Source: Thermoproteota archaeon (lineage in GTDB: Archaea; Thermoproteota; Bathyarchaeia; Bathyarchaeales; Bathycorpusculaceae). From it: 7,715 bases of DNA. The position numbers were made by a program, and so were the translations under genes. Below the pieces are notes generated by a model, which saw nothing but the letters and a program-made list of their open reading frames with translations, was not told where the DNA came from and made no database searches. Shown here in pieces: positions 1 to 6,085 of the stretch. Location: NCBI GenBank assembly GCA_012511995.1, contig JAAZFA010000288.1:1-7715 (forward strand). The letters run 5' to 3'. The first letter of the stretch is position 1, and the number at the start of each line of letters is the position of its first letter.

Positions 1-495
1 AACATACACACAACCAACCCCAACCTACAAAACACACACCCCACAACCAACCCTAAAAACAGCCTCACACAAAACCTTCCCACAACAAGTTTTAATGCCC
101 AAACCCACAAATACACTATACCAACACTTAGACACTTAGGCACAAACACAATGTAGCACCCACATTGACTATAGCCATGGCTAAAAGACTCCAAACCCAC
201 TTTGTGTCACCGCCTATACGGTAGACTCAACTGGCGTCTAGGAAAAACAAAAAGAGTAAGTTACCAAAAAGAGTTTACTGGCGATTCATATGCAACCTAA
301 CGGCTACAGTATTCTCGCAAAGTTTTAATAAAACATTTGCAAGAATTTTTTTGTACTATAGTGATGAAGGTTGTGTCGATTGCCCTCGCTACAAGTTTGT
401 GAGGCAAAAACAAGAAATAAGACCTACTTTACTTAGATGCGAGTAAGGCCACAGTTTTACTTCTTTTTCTAGTTATTACCTGTAGGGTTTAGTGA
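1..495. other. Gene-poor region with A/C-rich left end
   Basis: No gene is recognised here. The first 120 bases contain only three G on the plus strand and an exact 12-base direct repeat (9-20 and 42-53, CACAACCAACCC, offset 33). Two plus frames run open from base 1 to stops at 139 and 156, so this could be the 3' tail of a gene beginning outside the window, but the near absence of stops also follows from the base composition. A 12-base palindrome, TAGCCATGGCTA, lies at 172-183. A plus frame from ATG 177 to TAA 444-446 is interrupted only by TAG at 222-224 and resembles no family I know. A strong hairpin with a T run lies at 311-352, and a second hairpin (stem about 380-389 with 399-407, loop 390-398) follows. 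No tRNA or rRNA is visible. Confidence 0.6.
311..352 (+). terminator. Hairpin followed by T run, terminator-like
   Basis: Bases 311-326 pair with 330-346 around a three-base AAT loop, giving about 15 base pairs interrupted by one mismatch (C316/A341) and one bulged A (335). A run of seven T (346-352) follows directly on the plus strand. This is the layout of an intrinsic terminator for a plus-strand transcript coming from the left. Archaea mostly terminate on T tracts alone, so the stem may instead be an operator palindrome. No plus-strand gene ending nearby is certain. Confidence 0.45.
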
Positions 496-1044
496 TTAAA
501 CTATTTTTACTCCAGTTATTCCAGTGGCTAAACTATCAATGCCAATCAAAATAAATGCTAACGAGACAAAGACAGCATAAGTGATTATACCGACTACAGG
601 GAAAAATATTGTTATTAACGAAAAGACAACTATTAAGACACCAGCAAGTATTAGAAAGACCCTTAAGCCGCCACTTAAATATCGACCTGCAGTTGTGCCG
701 ACCACTATTCTGCCTATACCATAAATCAATAAACCAAAACCAATTAAAATAATTAATACTTCAGTTGCAAATAATGGAACAAAAAGTATTATCACACCAA
801 AAATTATTGCTAATATTCCAATTACTGCGTTGATTTTTCGTATTGCTTGCATTAGCCAATCTGACGAGGCAGCCGTTGCTAATCTGAGAATGCCCACAAT
901 TATTAAAGCTATACCGAAAAACACCACCAGTGTGACAAATATGGCTGTGGGAAAAACTAATGCTAAAACGCCAATTGATAATGCAACTAAGCCAAGGATT
1001 ATCTCTAAGGCACGATAAGCGCTAGAAGTTTCATTTTGTGACAA
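496..1044 (-). CDS. DUF308/HdeD-like six-helix membrane protein
   Basis: This is a small integral membrane protein of 182 residues. It is almost wholly hydrophobic, with six likely membrane segments at about residues 11-31, 34-52, 70-90, 93-115, 128-150 and 152-176. They are paired as three helical hairpins with repeated short Gly-rich turns, the pattern of the DUF308 family that includes bacterial HdeD. HdeD is tied to acid resistance in enterobacteria, but the role of archaeal members is unknown and none is claimed here. The start is TTG at 1044: a Shine-Dalgarno GAGGT (1055-1051 on the minus strand) lies six bases before it, and the frame is closed upstream by TGA at 1056-1054. It lies 86 bases downstream of the EF-Tu-like gene on the same strand and probably has its own promoter at 1091-1100. 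Family assignment rests on the hydrophobic pattern and residue style. Confidence 0.8.
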   Translation of the reverse strand: MSQNETSSAYRALEIILGLVALSIGVLALVFPTAIFVTLVVFFGIALIIVGILRLATAASSDWLMQAIRKINAVIGILAIIFGVIILFVPLFATEVLIILIGFGLLIYGIGRIVVGTTAGRYLSGGLRVFLILAGVLIVVFSLITIFFPVVGIITYAVFVSLAFILIGIDSLATGITGVKIV

Positions 1045-1090
1045 TATAAAACCTCAATTTTTTAGAATACAAAAAAATAGACTTTGATCA

Positions 1091-1100
1091 ATTATTAAAG
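1091..1100 (-). promoter_or_regulatory. Candidate TATA box for the DUF308 gene
   Basis: The minus strand reads CTTTAATAAT here. A start site about 25 bases downstream (near 1070) would give a leader of roughly 26 bases containing the GAGGT ribosome site at 1055-1051. The spacing fits archaeal promoters, but the box is AT-rich sequence in an AT-rich gap, so the call is tentative. Confidence 0.4.
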
Positions 1101-1130
1101 CATATGTTATTACAGTTAGACTATACTGCT

Positions 1131-2090
1131 TTAAGACAACTCGATTGTTCCTGCAACACGCAATTTGGGTCCTTCCAAATACATTAACACCGCTTGGTCG
1201 CCGGGGCTGTAAACTAGTGGCTTATCCAGTGTAAGCGTTAAGGTTATTTTTCGTAAGCCTTTGCTTTCTGATGCTGCTTCTACTTTGGCTGTGACAAATT
1301 GTGTCCAGTGACCAATATGCATTACCATACCCGCTTTTATCGGGGACTGCCAGTACTTGACAAGCGACGCATTGATTTGTAGTTTGTCTGAAGTCTTAAT
1401 CGTGGGGTCATTGGTTAATATAACTCCGCGTTCAACTGCGTTTATTTCAACGTTTTTTAATGCGAATCCTACCCGGTCTCCAGTACTTGCCTCTTCGAAA
1501 TCATCATCGTGTTTTTGGATTGAACGCACTTCAGTTACTTGTTGTCCAGGTAAGGCCTTGAGTTTAGCATGTTTTTTGACGGTGCCATTTACAACGACGC
1601 CAAGAATTACTACACCTATACCTTTCACGTTGAATGCGTGGTCAACTGGTACTGTGCCAAACGTTTGGCCTTCTACGGATTTGACTTGGGATGCTTCAGC
1701 AAGAAGTTTCTCGCGTAATACATTTGTATCGTCGTTTAAGAATTCAAAGCCTTCAATGGGGGTGCCTTTGATAAGAGGTTCGATTTTTTCTTTAGGTATG
1801 TAGTTGCGAAGTACGAAGTAACCGCTTTTTATACCGCTGCATTGGAGCATAACGAGTTGCTCGCCAAAAGTTGCGTTTAATTCGTTAACTACTACAATAG
1901 CTTTAGTTGAAAGTGCGCATGCATAGAATAAGGGTGCAAGCCGTTCAGGGTAACGTGTGGGTTCTATTAGTGTAACTGTATCTTCGCCTTTTTTGATGTC
2001 ATATAATGTGATGTCAGTGGAGGTTCCTTTTTTGCCGATTCCACCACTAAAGTCAATAGCGCCCAATACGGCGACGGTGAGGTTTCCCAT
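1131..2090 (-). CDS. EF-Tu/SelB-like protein with degenerate GTPase domain
   Basis: This 319-residue protein belongs to the translational GTPase superfamily. Residues about 143-225 match EF-Tu domain 2 well: TVPVDHAFNVKGIGVVILG, then GTVKKHAKL, VRSIQKHDDDFEEASTGDRVGFAL and RGVIL, the usual order in EF-1A, SelB and eIF2-gamma. Residues about 236-319 look like the domain 3 beta barrel. The N-terminal G domain (1-140) is short and its signature motifs are lost: the GHxDHGKTT loop is replaced by GAIDFSGGIGKKGTST (10-25), the DxPGH switch II by IEPTRYPERL, and no NKxD is present where RNYIPKEK stands (95-102). GTP binding of the canonical kind is therefore unlikely. EF-Tu-like paralogues with altered G domains occur in archaea, annotated as SelB-like or EF-Tu domain 2 proteins; their role is not settled. 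It starts at ATG 2090 without a strong ribosome site, so it may have a short or no leader. It diverges from L12, the ribosomal protein that recruits translational GTPases. Confidence 0.85.
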   Translation of the reverse strand: MGNLTVAVLGAIDFSGGIGKKGTSTDITLYDIKKGEDTVTLIEPTRYPERLAPLFYACALSTKAIVVVNELNATFGEQLVMLQCSGIKSGYFVLRNYIPKEKIEPLIKGTPIEGFEFLNDDTNVLREKLLAEASQVKSVEGQTFGTVPVDHAFNVKGIGVVILGVVVNGTVKKHAKLKALPGQQVTEVRSIQKHDDDFEEASTGDRVGFALKNVEINAVERGVILTNDPTIKTSDKLQINASLVKYWQSPIKAGMVMHIGHWTQFVTAKVEAASESKGLRKITLTLTLDKPLVYSPGDQAVLMYLEGPKLRVAGTIELS

Positions 2091-2284
2091 CTTATCATAA
2101 CCTATTTTATCCGCACTTGGGGAATACCCATAAAGATAAGGATTATGAATTCACTTCTGTTTTTGAAGGATAGCATACATGCTGAGTAACGATTGAAACT
2201 TGTGTGTTGCGTTGACGAAAGGTTCTTAAGGAATATAGTATTCTTCTAAACGGCAAGAAATCGGCATAAGTAACTGCCAATTCA

Positions 2285-2324
2285 GGTAACAACCTGTTCT
2301 CGCGGTGCGGAAGCAGGTTAGACC
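2285..2324 (+). ncRNA. Long hairpin upstream of L12
   Basis: Bases 2291-2298 pair with 2312-2319 (eight pairs, one G-T). After a single C/A mismatch, 2300-2303 pair with 2307-2310 around a GGT triloop. Below an AAC/AG internal loop, 2285-2287 pair with 2322-2324. The result is a near-continuous 15-pair stem. It could be part of an L12 leader, perhaps a protein-binding autoregulatory element of the kind known for archaeal L1 operons, or a DNA inverted repeat near the promoter. Which one depends on where transcription starts. The pairing is seen directly; the function is inference. Confidence 0.4.
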
Positions 2325-2341
2325 GACATAAAAGTTAAAAT

Positions 2342-2368
2342 ACCTCGATGAAGAGGTTGGAAGAGGTG
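2342..2368 (+). promoter_or_regulatory. L12 ribosome site with duplicated GAAGAGGT and anti-SD arm
   Basis: GAGGTG at 2363-2368 is the Shine-Dalgarno, seven bases before ATG 2376. The octamer GAAGAGGT occurs twice, at 2350-2357 and 2360-2367. An upstream ACCTC (2342-2346) can pair either with the first GAGGT (six-base loop, ribosome site free) or with the second (ribosome site masked). The alternatives could form a small translational switch if these bases are transcribed. Confidence 0.5.
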
Positions 2369-2375
2369 AAAAGGT

Positions 2376-2699
2376 ATGGAAAACATTTACGCAGCAATGC
2401 TCCTTCACAAGGCAGGTAAATCAATCGACGAAGCATCTGTAACAAAAGTTCTCGAAGCAGCAGGTATCACTGTTGATGAAGTCCAAATTAAAGCACTAGT
2501 CGCTTCTCTCAGCGAGGTAAACATCGATGAAGCAATCAAAGCAGCACCCACTATGATGGCAGCAGCTCCAGTTGCAGCCCCAACAGATGGAGAAGCAAAG
2601 CCAGCAGCAGCTCCAGCAGAAGACAAAAAGAAGAAAGCTGAAGAAGAAAAAGCCAAAGAAGAAGCAGCACTAGAAGGATTAGGCGCCCTATTCGGGTAA
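2376..2699 (+). CDS. rpl12: Large-subunit ribosomal protein L12 (archaeal P1 stalk)
   Basis: This is the archaeal P1/L12 stalk protein of 107 residues, the usual family length. The N-terminal helical dimerisation and L10-binding domain occupies residues 1-58 (MENIYAAMLLHKAGKSIDE onwards). An Ala/Pro-rich hinge follows (about 59-80), then a Lys/Glu-rich charged helix (about 83-98) and the conserved tail GLGALFG, which binds and recruits translation factors to the ribosome. ATG 2376 is supported by GAGGTG seven bases upstream. Codons mostly end in A or C, as in the genes on the minus strand. In many archaea L12 closes an L11-L1-L10-L12 operon; here none of these lies upstream, and the neighbour is a divergent EF-Tu-like gene. 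A T-rich tract with a tandem 16-base repeat follows the stop. Confidence 0.97.
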   Translation: MENIYAAMLLHKAGKSIDEASVTKVLEAAGITVDEVQIKALVASLSEVNIDEAIKAAPTMMAAAPVAAPTDGEAKPAAAPAEDKKKKAEEEKAKEEAALEGLGALFG

Positions 2700-2734
2700 T
2701 AGCCTCACTTTACTTTCTCATAATTATTCCCAAA

Positions 2735-2785
2735 ACTTATTTTATTCATTTTAATACTATCTCATTTTAATACTATCTATTTTGT
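2735..2785 (+). terminator. T-rich tract after L12
   Basis: The sequence after the L12 stop is rich in T clusters (TTATTTTATTCATTTT, TCATTTTAATAC, TATTTTG) on the plus strand, the usual form of archaeal transcription termination. It lies between two convergent genes. Confidence 0.55.
2746..2777. repeat. Tandem duplication of a 16-base unit
   Basis: TCATTTTAATACTATC occurs twice with no gap (2746-2761 and 2762-2777), exactly identical. It lies in the L12 terminator region. The duplication doubles the T cluster and is most simply a recent slippage product. Confidence 0.9.
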
Positions 2786-2816
2786 AAATGGGTTTCCTGA
2801 TACGTTAACAAGAAAA

Positions 2817-3965
2817 TTATTGTAGTTTTGTCGTTTGTTCAGTTGGTTGAATTTCTGCTGTGTTTGTTTGTGGAGTCGTGCGGGTGTGCTTTCTGTCGAG
2901 TAATAGTTTGATTGCTACAACTGGAATCCAACCGCTTATTATCATCAAGGTTCCTGGGAATCCACCTATTGAACGGCCGACGATGGGTTCAAGTGCTGCT
3001 AAGATGTCTGGTAGAAAAGCTTCCCAGATGCCAAAGGCGATTGCCATTGCTGCTGCAGAGATTAGGGCTGTTTTTTGACTGAATTTTTTGTAGGTTTGCA
3101 CTAGTAAAATGCCTGCGAAAAAGAAGTCACCTAAACCAAGTCCTCTATTAAGTAATGCTCCTTCTGGGGAGTAGATGAAGGGTACGTTTGGTAAATAAAC
3201 TAGAACGGGTAAACCTAGACCGGTGAATTGTTGTGCTGCAGTTACCATAGTTCCTGTTCCGATTACAAGGATTATGTCTAGGATTGTAAGGAGTGCTGCA
3301 AATAGACCTACTGTTTTCCAGCTGAACATAGATGATAGGTATAATATGATGAGAATGGCAAAAGTGAAGCCGAAAACGTCCATTAAGTATGGTTGCCAGA
3401 TTTCGATTGCTCCTATGTAAAGGAAGTTGAAGAAGATGAAAAGTAACAAGAAGAGAATGGCTGGCTGTATTGCGAGATACCATCTGCTCTTTTTGTATGT
3501 TGAGGGTTTTTTATGTTCAAAGGCTACTATTGCAAAGCATGCTGCGGCTAGGATGATGAATGCTGCTGACCGGAATGTTGTGTAGGGATCAGTGATTGGT
3601 TCAAGAATGCTTACTGCTCCAGCGACTAAACTTGCAATACCAAAGGCTGCTGAGAGTAACTGGGCACGTTTCTTAGTTACATTTGAGAATACATATGAGA
3701 AAGTGAACAGTAGCATTGTGTAGGATGAAAGGAAAAGGACAAGTAGGATGTTTTGTGTAATGCCTCCAGGGTTTATGATTGATGTGTAGGCGACTACTGT
3801 TATCATTATGGCGATGAATGCTATTAGTAAGAGGATATCGCGTGTTTTGAATTCTTTTTCTTCAACTGTTGCCATGAGTTTATGTTCAACACGCTTGCTT
3901 AGGAAGAGCGCGATGGCAATAGTTAAGAATAACGCTGTTGGCATGGCCACGTCTAGTACTGGCAT
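2817..3965 (-). CDS. Presenilin-like GxGD intramembrane aspartyl protease
   Basis: This is a 382-residue polytopic membrane protein with about nine to eleven hydrophobic segments and a polar Thr/Gln-rich tail (about 357-382). Two features point to the presenilin/signal-peptide-peptidase family (archaeal PSH type, SPP_2). An Asp sits inside a membrane segment in LLTILDIILVIGTGTMV (D230), resembling the family's YD segment with its following T-x-x-M. A GLGLGD motif (275-280) follows fifty residues later at the start of the next core helix, supplying D280 of GxGD. The third signature, PAL in the last helix, appears only as FPGTL (336-340), and the Tyr before the first Asp is Leu. Known members cut membrane-spanning helices, such as signal-peptide remnants. 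Both catalytic Asp are present, so activity is plausible; the substrate is unknown. ATG 3965 has no clear ribosome site, and Met8 (3944) is an alternative start. It lies 68 bases after the SPOUT gene on the same strand and converges on L12. Confidence 0.7.
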   Translation of the reverse strand: MPVLDVAMPTALFLTIAIALFLSKRVEHKLMATVEEKEFKTRDILLLIAFIAIMITVVAYTSIINPGGITQNILLVLFLSSYTMLLFTFSYVFSNVTKKRAQLLSAAFGIASLVAGAVSILEPITDPYTTFRSAAFIILAAACFAIVAFEHKKPSTYKKSRWYLAIQPAILFLLLFIFFNFLYIGAIEIWQPYLMDVFGFTFAILIILYLSSMFSWKTVGLFAALLTILDIILVIGTGTMVTAAQQFTGLGLPVLVYLPNVPFIYSPEGALLNRGLGLGDFFFAGILLVQTYKKFSQKTALISAAAMAIAFGIWEAFLPDILAALEPIVGRSIGGFPGTLMIISGWIPVVAIKLLLDRKHTRTTPQTNTAEIQPTEQTTKLQ

Positions 3966-3990
3966 GCTCTCAAAAATATATTAACGAAGC

Positions 3991-3997
3991 ATTTATT
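3991..3997 (-). promoter_or_regulatory. Candidate TATA box for the presenilin-like gene
   Basis: The minus strand reads AATAAAT within GGAATAAATGC. A start about 26 bases downstream falls near 3969, giving an almost leaderless message from ATG 3965, consistent with the lack of a ribosome site. A second AT-rich box (TTAATATAT, about 3976-3984) would instead put the start inside the frame and favour Met8 at 3944. Confidence 0.35.
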
Positions 3998-4033
3998 CCT
4001 TTACTAATTTTGAGAAAAGCAGTTGCAGTTATA

Positions 4034-4885
4034 TTAGTTGAAGTGAACGTTAAATATTGCTAATGTTGCTATGATTGCTTCTTCTGATCTAACGGTAGCT
4101 GTTCCCTGGTTAGGTATAGTATTCACAGTGAAATCCGCCAAGTTGTCTAGTTTTAGGCGTTGATCCTCTGCTATTTCGTGTAGACCACGGGTGGGTGCTC
4201 CAAATGCGATTAGCACGTTGTTGCTATTTGTCCATCGACTTTTGATTTTAGCTGTGACTTCTAAGAAGTGACCAGCTATGCGGGCTGTTGCAATTTTTAA
4301 GTCGAATTCGTTGGTGCTCATCATTTGTCCAATGGACCGTTTTTCTATGTTTACTGTGTAACCCCAGTAGAGAGGTACTTCATTTCGGTCTACCGGCTGA
4401 ACTTCTACTTGATTGCCCATTCTTATAACTTGAATGGTTACGCGTTGCCCTATCAGGAATTGTTTTTGCCTTAGCAAGGCTGGTTGCTGAACACCTATGT
4501 CTATTTCTAAGCCGTCTTTGAGTTCATTAAGAATTATGCCTTCACGGTATTCACCTATTTTTAGGTGTTTTGTTTTACCGCTTAGAGGGTGGTTGGGTGT
4601 TCGTAGTGGTGGTAGTATGCCGGCGTATTGTAGGTCGGGGTCAATTTTATAGAGTGTTTTCCGGAGGTATTGGGGTGTTTCTAGATAGTTTAGTAGCAGT
4701 GCTATGAGTTGCAGGTCTTTGTGTTGGTCTTGCTTTGGATTATCGGGGTATAGTATAATTTGGTTTATGCGAAAAATTGCTGCAGCGCGTGCTATTAATC
4801 CGATTTTAGCTGTTTTTTCTCTCAAGTGAGGTGTATCGGAGATTATTGAGGCAGGTATAGCTATCGAGATTTTTGGTTTGATCAT
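4034..4885 (-). CDS. DUF171-type SPOUT RNA methyltransferase
   Basis: This 283-residue protein is of the C9orf114/SPOUT1 family (PF02598, COG2106), annotated in many archaea as a putative RNA uridine-N3 methyltransferase. The N-terminal half of the alpha/beta-knot fold opens with KISIAIPASIISDTPHLREK, followed by a helix and strand ending in QIILYPD (42-48). A beta-rich insert of OB-fold type spans about 105-170. The C-terminal knot includes the S-adenosylmethionine loop region LIAFGAPTRGLHEIA (225-239) and the closing stretch TIPNQGTATVRSEEAI (256-271), both typical of the family. It would act on RNA in the cytoplasm; the target is not deducible. ATG 4885 has no clear Shine-Dalgarno. It diverges from the isomerase over a short gap. 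In other archaea this gene often sits next to rpl3, which is not the case here. Confidence 0.88.
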   Translation of the reverse strand: MIKPKISIAIPASIISDTPHLREKTAKIGLIARAAAIFRINQIILYPDNPKQDQHKDLQLIALLLNYLETPQYLRKTLYKIDPDLQYAGILPPLRTPNHPLSGKTKHLKIGEYREGIILNELKDGLEIDIGVQQPALLRQKQFLIGQRVTIQVIRMGNQVEVQPVDRNEVPLYWGYTVNIEKRSIGQMMSTNEFDLKIATARIAGHFLEVTAKIKSRWTNSNNVLIAFGAPTRGLHEIAEDQRLKLDNLADFTVNTIPNQGTATVRSEEAIIATLAIFNVHFN

Positions 4886-4975
4886 TGGTTTTGGTTCCTG
4901 TGCTCACTTGTCTGCGCTGTGCTTAAAAGGCAGGATTGAGATATAAAATTGCGGGTCAGAAAGGAGGACCCTAAC
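4886..4975. promoter_or_regulatory. Divergent promoter region, SPOUT gene / isomerase
   Basis: The near-palindromic CTTAAAAG/CTTTTAAG at 4922-4929 can be read as a TATA box both ways: about 26 bases before a start near 4951 on the plus strand, and near 4898 on the minus strand. A second box, ATATAAAA (4941-4948), would give only a few bases of leader on the plus strand. AAGGAGGA at 4961-4968 is a strong Shine-Dalgarno seven bases before GTG 4976, and it fixes the isomerase start. The in-frame upstream TTG at 4949 lies next to the second TATA-like box and lacks a ribosome site. Confidence 0.5.
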
Positions 4976-6085
4976 GTGACAATATCTGTTTTAAATGATG
5001 TGGAAAAAATACGCTCGGTTGATAAGGACGGTATGATTAATTTTTGTGTCGATGCACCGAAGCATTATCGGGCTGCTGCTGATTTAGCTAAGAATATCAT
5101 TGTTGATTTTCCTCGACAGCCAGACAATATTATTGTTGTGGGTATGGGGGGTTCAGCTATAGGTGGGGATATAGTAAAAGACTATGTTCGCGATAAATTG
5201 ATGGTTCCGATTGAAGTAAATCGTGATTATCAGTTGCCTAAATATGCGGACGAGCGAACGCTTGTGCTTTTGATGAGTTACTCAGGTGATACTGAGGAGT
5301 CGCTTGGATCGTTTCTTGATGCGTTAAGGAGGCGATGTATGGTTTATTGTGTGACAAGTGGGGGTGCTTTGGAGAAGCATGCTAAAAAACTTGGTGCACC
5401 TTATCTTTTGGTCCCTAGCGGTATGCCTCCACGTGCTGCATTGCCCTATATGCTTGTTCCCTTGCTTGTTTTTATGGAGAAAGCTGGTTTCGCTAAAGGT
5501 GTTACTGATGATTTGGTTGAGGCATTGGAGTTGCTAGAAAAAGTTTGCACTGAGTATGGACCAGATAGACCAGTTATTGATAATTTTGCCAAGTATATTG
5601 CAGGAAGTATCGGTGATTCTACTCCTGTGGTATATGGTTTTGGCGTTTTTCGGGCTGTTGCACAGCGTTTTAAGCAGCAGTTCAACGAGAACAGTGAGTA
5701 TCCTGCGAAGTGGGAGTATTTCCCCGAGTTGAACCATAATGAAATTGTGGGTTGGCAGACTCGAGGTGAATTGACCCGGTACTTCTCAGTCATTCTTATC
5801 CGAGACTTAGATGCTGAACTGTTGGAGATTCAGTCGCGGATTGATACGACTAAAGCTCTCATGGAGAAAGCTGGTTTGATAGTGTTTGAGCTTCATGTAC
5901 AGGGAAAAAATGTGTTGGCTAAGATTCTTTCAACTATTACTATTGGTGATTTTATCAGTGTTTATTTCGCGGTTGCGCATGGTGTTGATCCAACGCCTGT
6001 AAAAAGCATTGACTTTTTGAAGAATACTTTAAAACAGAATGGAGTAAAAGAAGAGATATTAGATGGACTAGATGAGTTAGGCTAA
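4976..6085 (+). CDS. Bifunctional phosphoglucose/phosphomannose isomerase
   Basis: This is an archaeal-type SIS-domain isomerase interconverting fructose-6-P with glucose-6-P and with mannose-6-P in cytoplasmic sugar metabolism. Counting from GTG 4976, the protein has 369 residues. Two SIS domains are visible. The first holds GMGGSAIGGD (56-65) and the sugar-phosphate loop SYSGDTEE (101-108), followed by PSGMPPRAALPYM (147-159), a hallmark of the bifunctional family. The second holds NENSEYPA and ELNHNEI with the expected catalytic Glu (238) and His (254), spaced sixteen apart as in the characterised Pyrobaculum enzyme. The C-terminal PVKSIDFLK supplies the active-site Lys (343). The GTG start is chosen for its AAGGAGGA site; a longer frame from TTG 4949 would add nine residues. 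The last nine bases overlap the end of inositol-3-phosphate synthase. Codons end mainly in T or G, unlike the neighbouring genes. Confidence 0.95.
   Translation: MTISVLNDVEKIRSVDKDGMINFCVDAPKHYRAAADLAKNIIVDFPRQPDNIIVVGMGGSAIGGDIVKDYVRDKLMVPIEVNRDYQLPKYADERTLVLLMSYSGDTEESLGSFLDALRRRCMVYCVTSGGALEKHAKKLGAPYLLVPSGMPPRAALPYMLVPLLVFMEKAGFAKGVTDDLVEALELLEKVCTEYGPDRPVIDNFAKYIAGSIGDSTPVVYGFGVFRAVAQRFKQQFNENSEYPAKWEYFPELNHNEIVGWQTRGELTRYFSVILIRDLDAELLEIQSRIDTTKALMEKAGLIVFELHVQGKNVLAKILSTITIGDFISVYFAVAHGVDPTPVKSIDFLKNTLKQNGVKEEILDGLDELG

Larger units (their letters stand above)
2091..2375. promoter_or_regulatory. Divergent, structured gap between EF-like gene and L12
   Basis: This 285-base gap must hold promoters for both flanking genes. 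On the minus side, ATCTTTATGG near 2129-2138 is a possible TATA box placing a start about 16 bases before ATG 2090. On the plus side, the AT-rich run 2328-2341 could serve L12 with a leader of about 20 bases; an earlier promoter would add a structured leader. Visible structures are an inverted repeat AGCAT-AC-ATGCT (2172-2183), a small hairpin (2229-2235 with 2239-2245), CGGCA direct repeats (2251-2255 and 2262-2266) with a complementary TGCC at 2275-2278, and the larger hairpin 2285-2324. No coding frame of note is present. Confidence 0.5.

Noticed and set aside
361..420. C/D-box guide RNA beginning at GTGATGA (361-367)
   Set aside because: No convincing CTGA D or D' box follows at the right distance.
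519..530. Mini-ORB-like origin element TTCCAGTGG
   Set aside because: It is a single imperfect copy lying in the DUF308 coding region, without repeats or a Cdc6 gene nearby; a similar CCAGTGGCTA at 7438-7447 lies in the pseudogene and looks like chance.
1357..1803. Plus-strand open frame of 148 codons inside the EF-like gene
   Set aside because: It is antisense to a well-supported gene and its protein resembles nothing; it is a shadow of the A/C-ending codons opposite.
2285..2324. Kink-turn (L7Ae-type) motif in the L12 upstream hairpin
   Set aside because: The internal loop is AAC against AG and does not offer the tandem G-A pairs a kink-turn needs.
3148..3483. Minus-strand open frame of 111 codons inside the presenilin-like gene
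   Set aside because: It is an alternate frame of a long membrane-protein gene and carries no family features.
4949..4975. TTG start of the isomerase nine codons upstream
   Set aside because: It has no ribosome site, whereas GTG 4976 has AAGGAGGA at a seven-base spacing.
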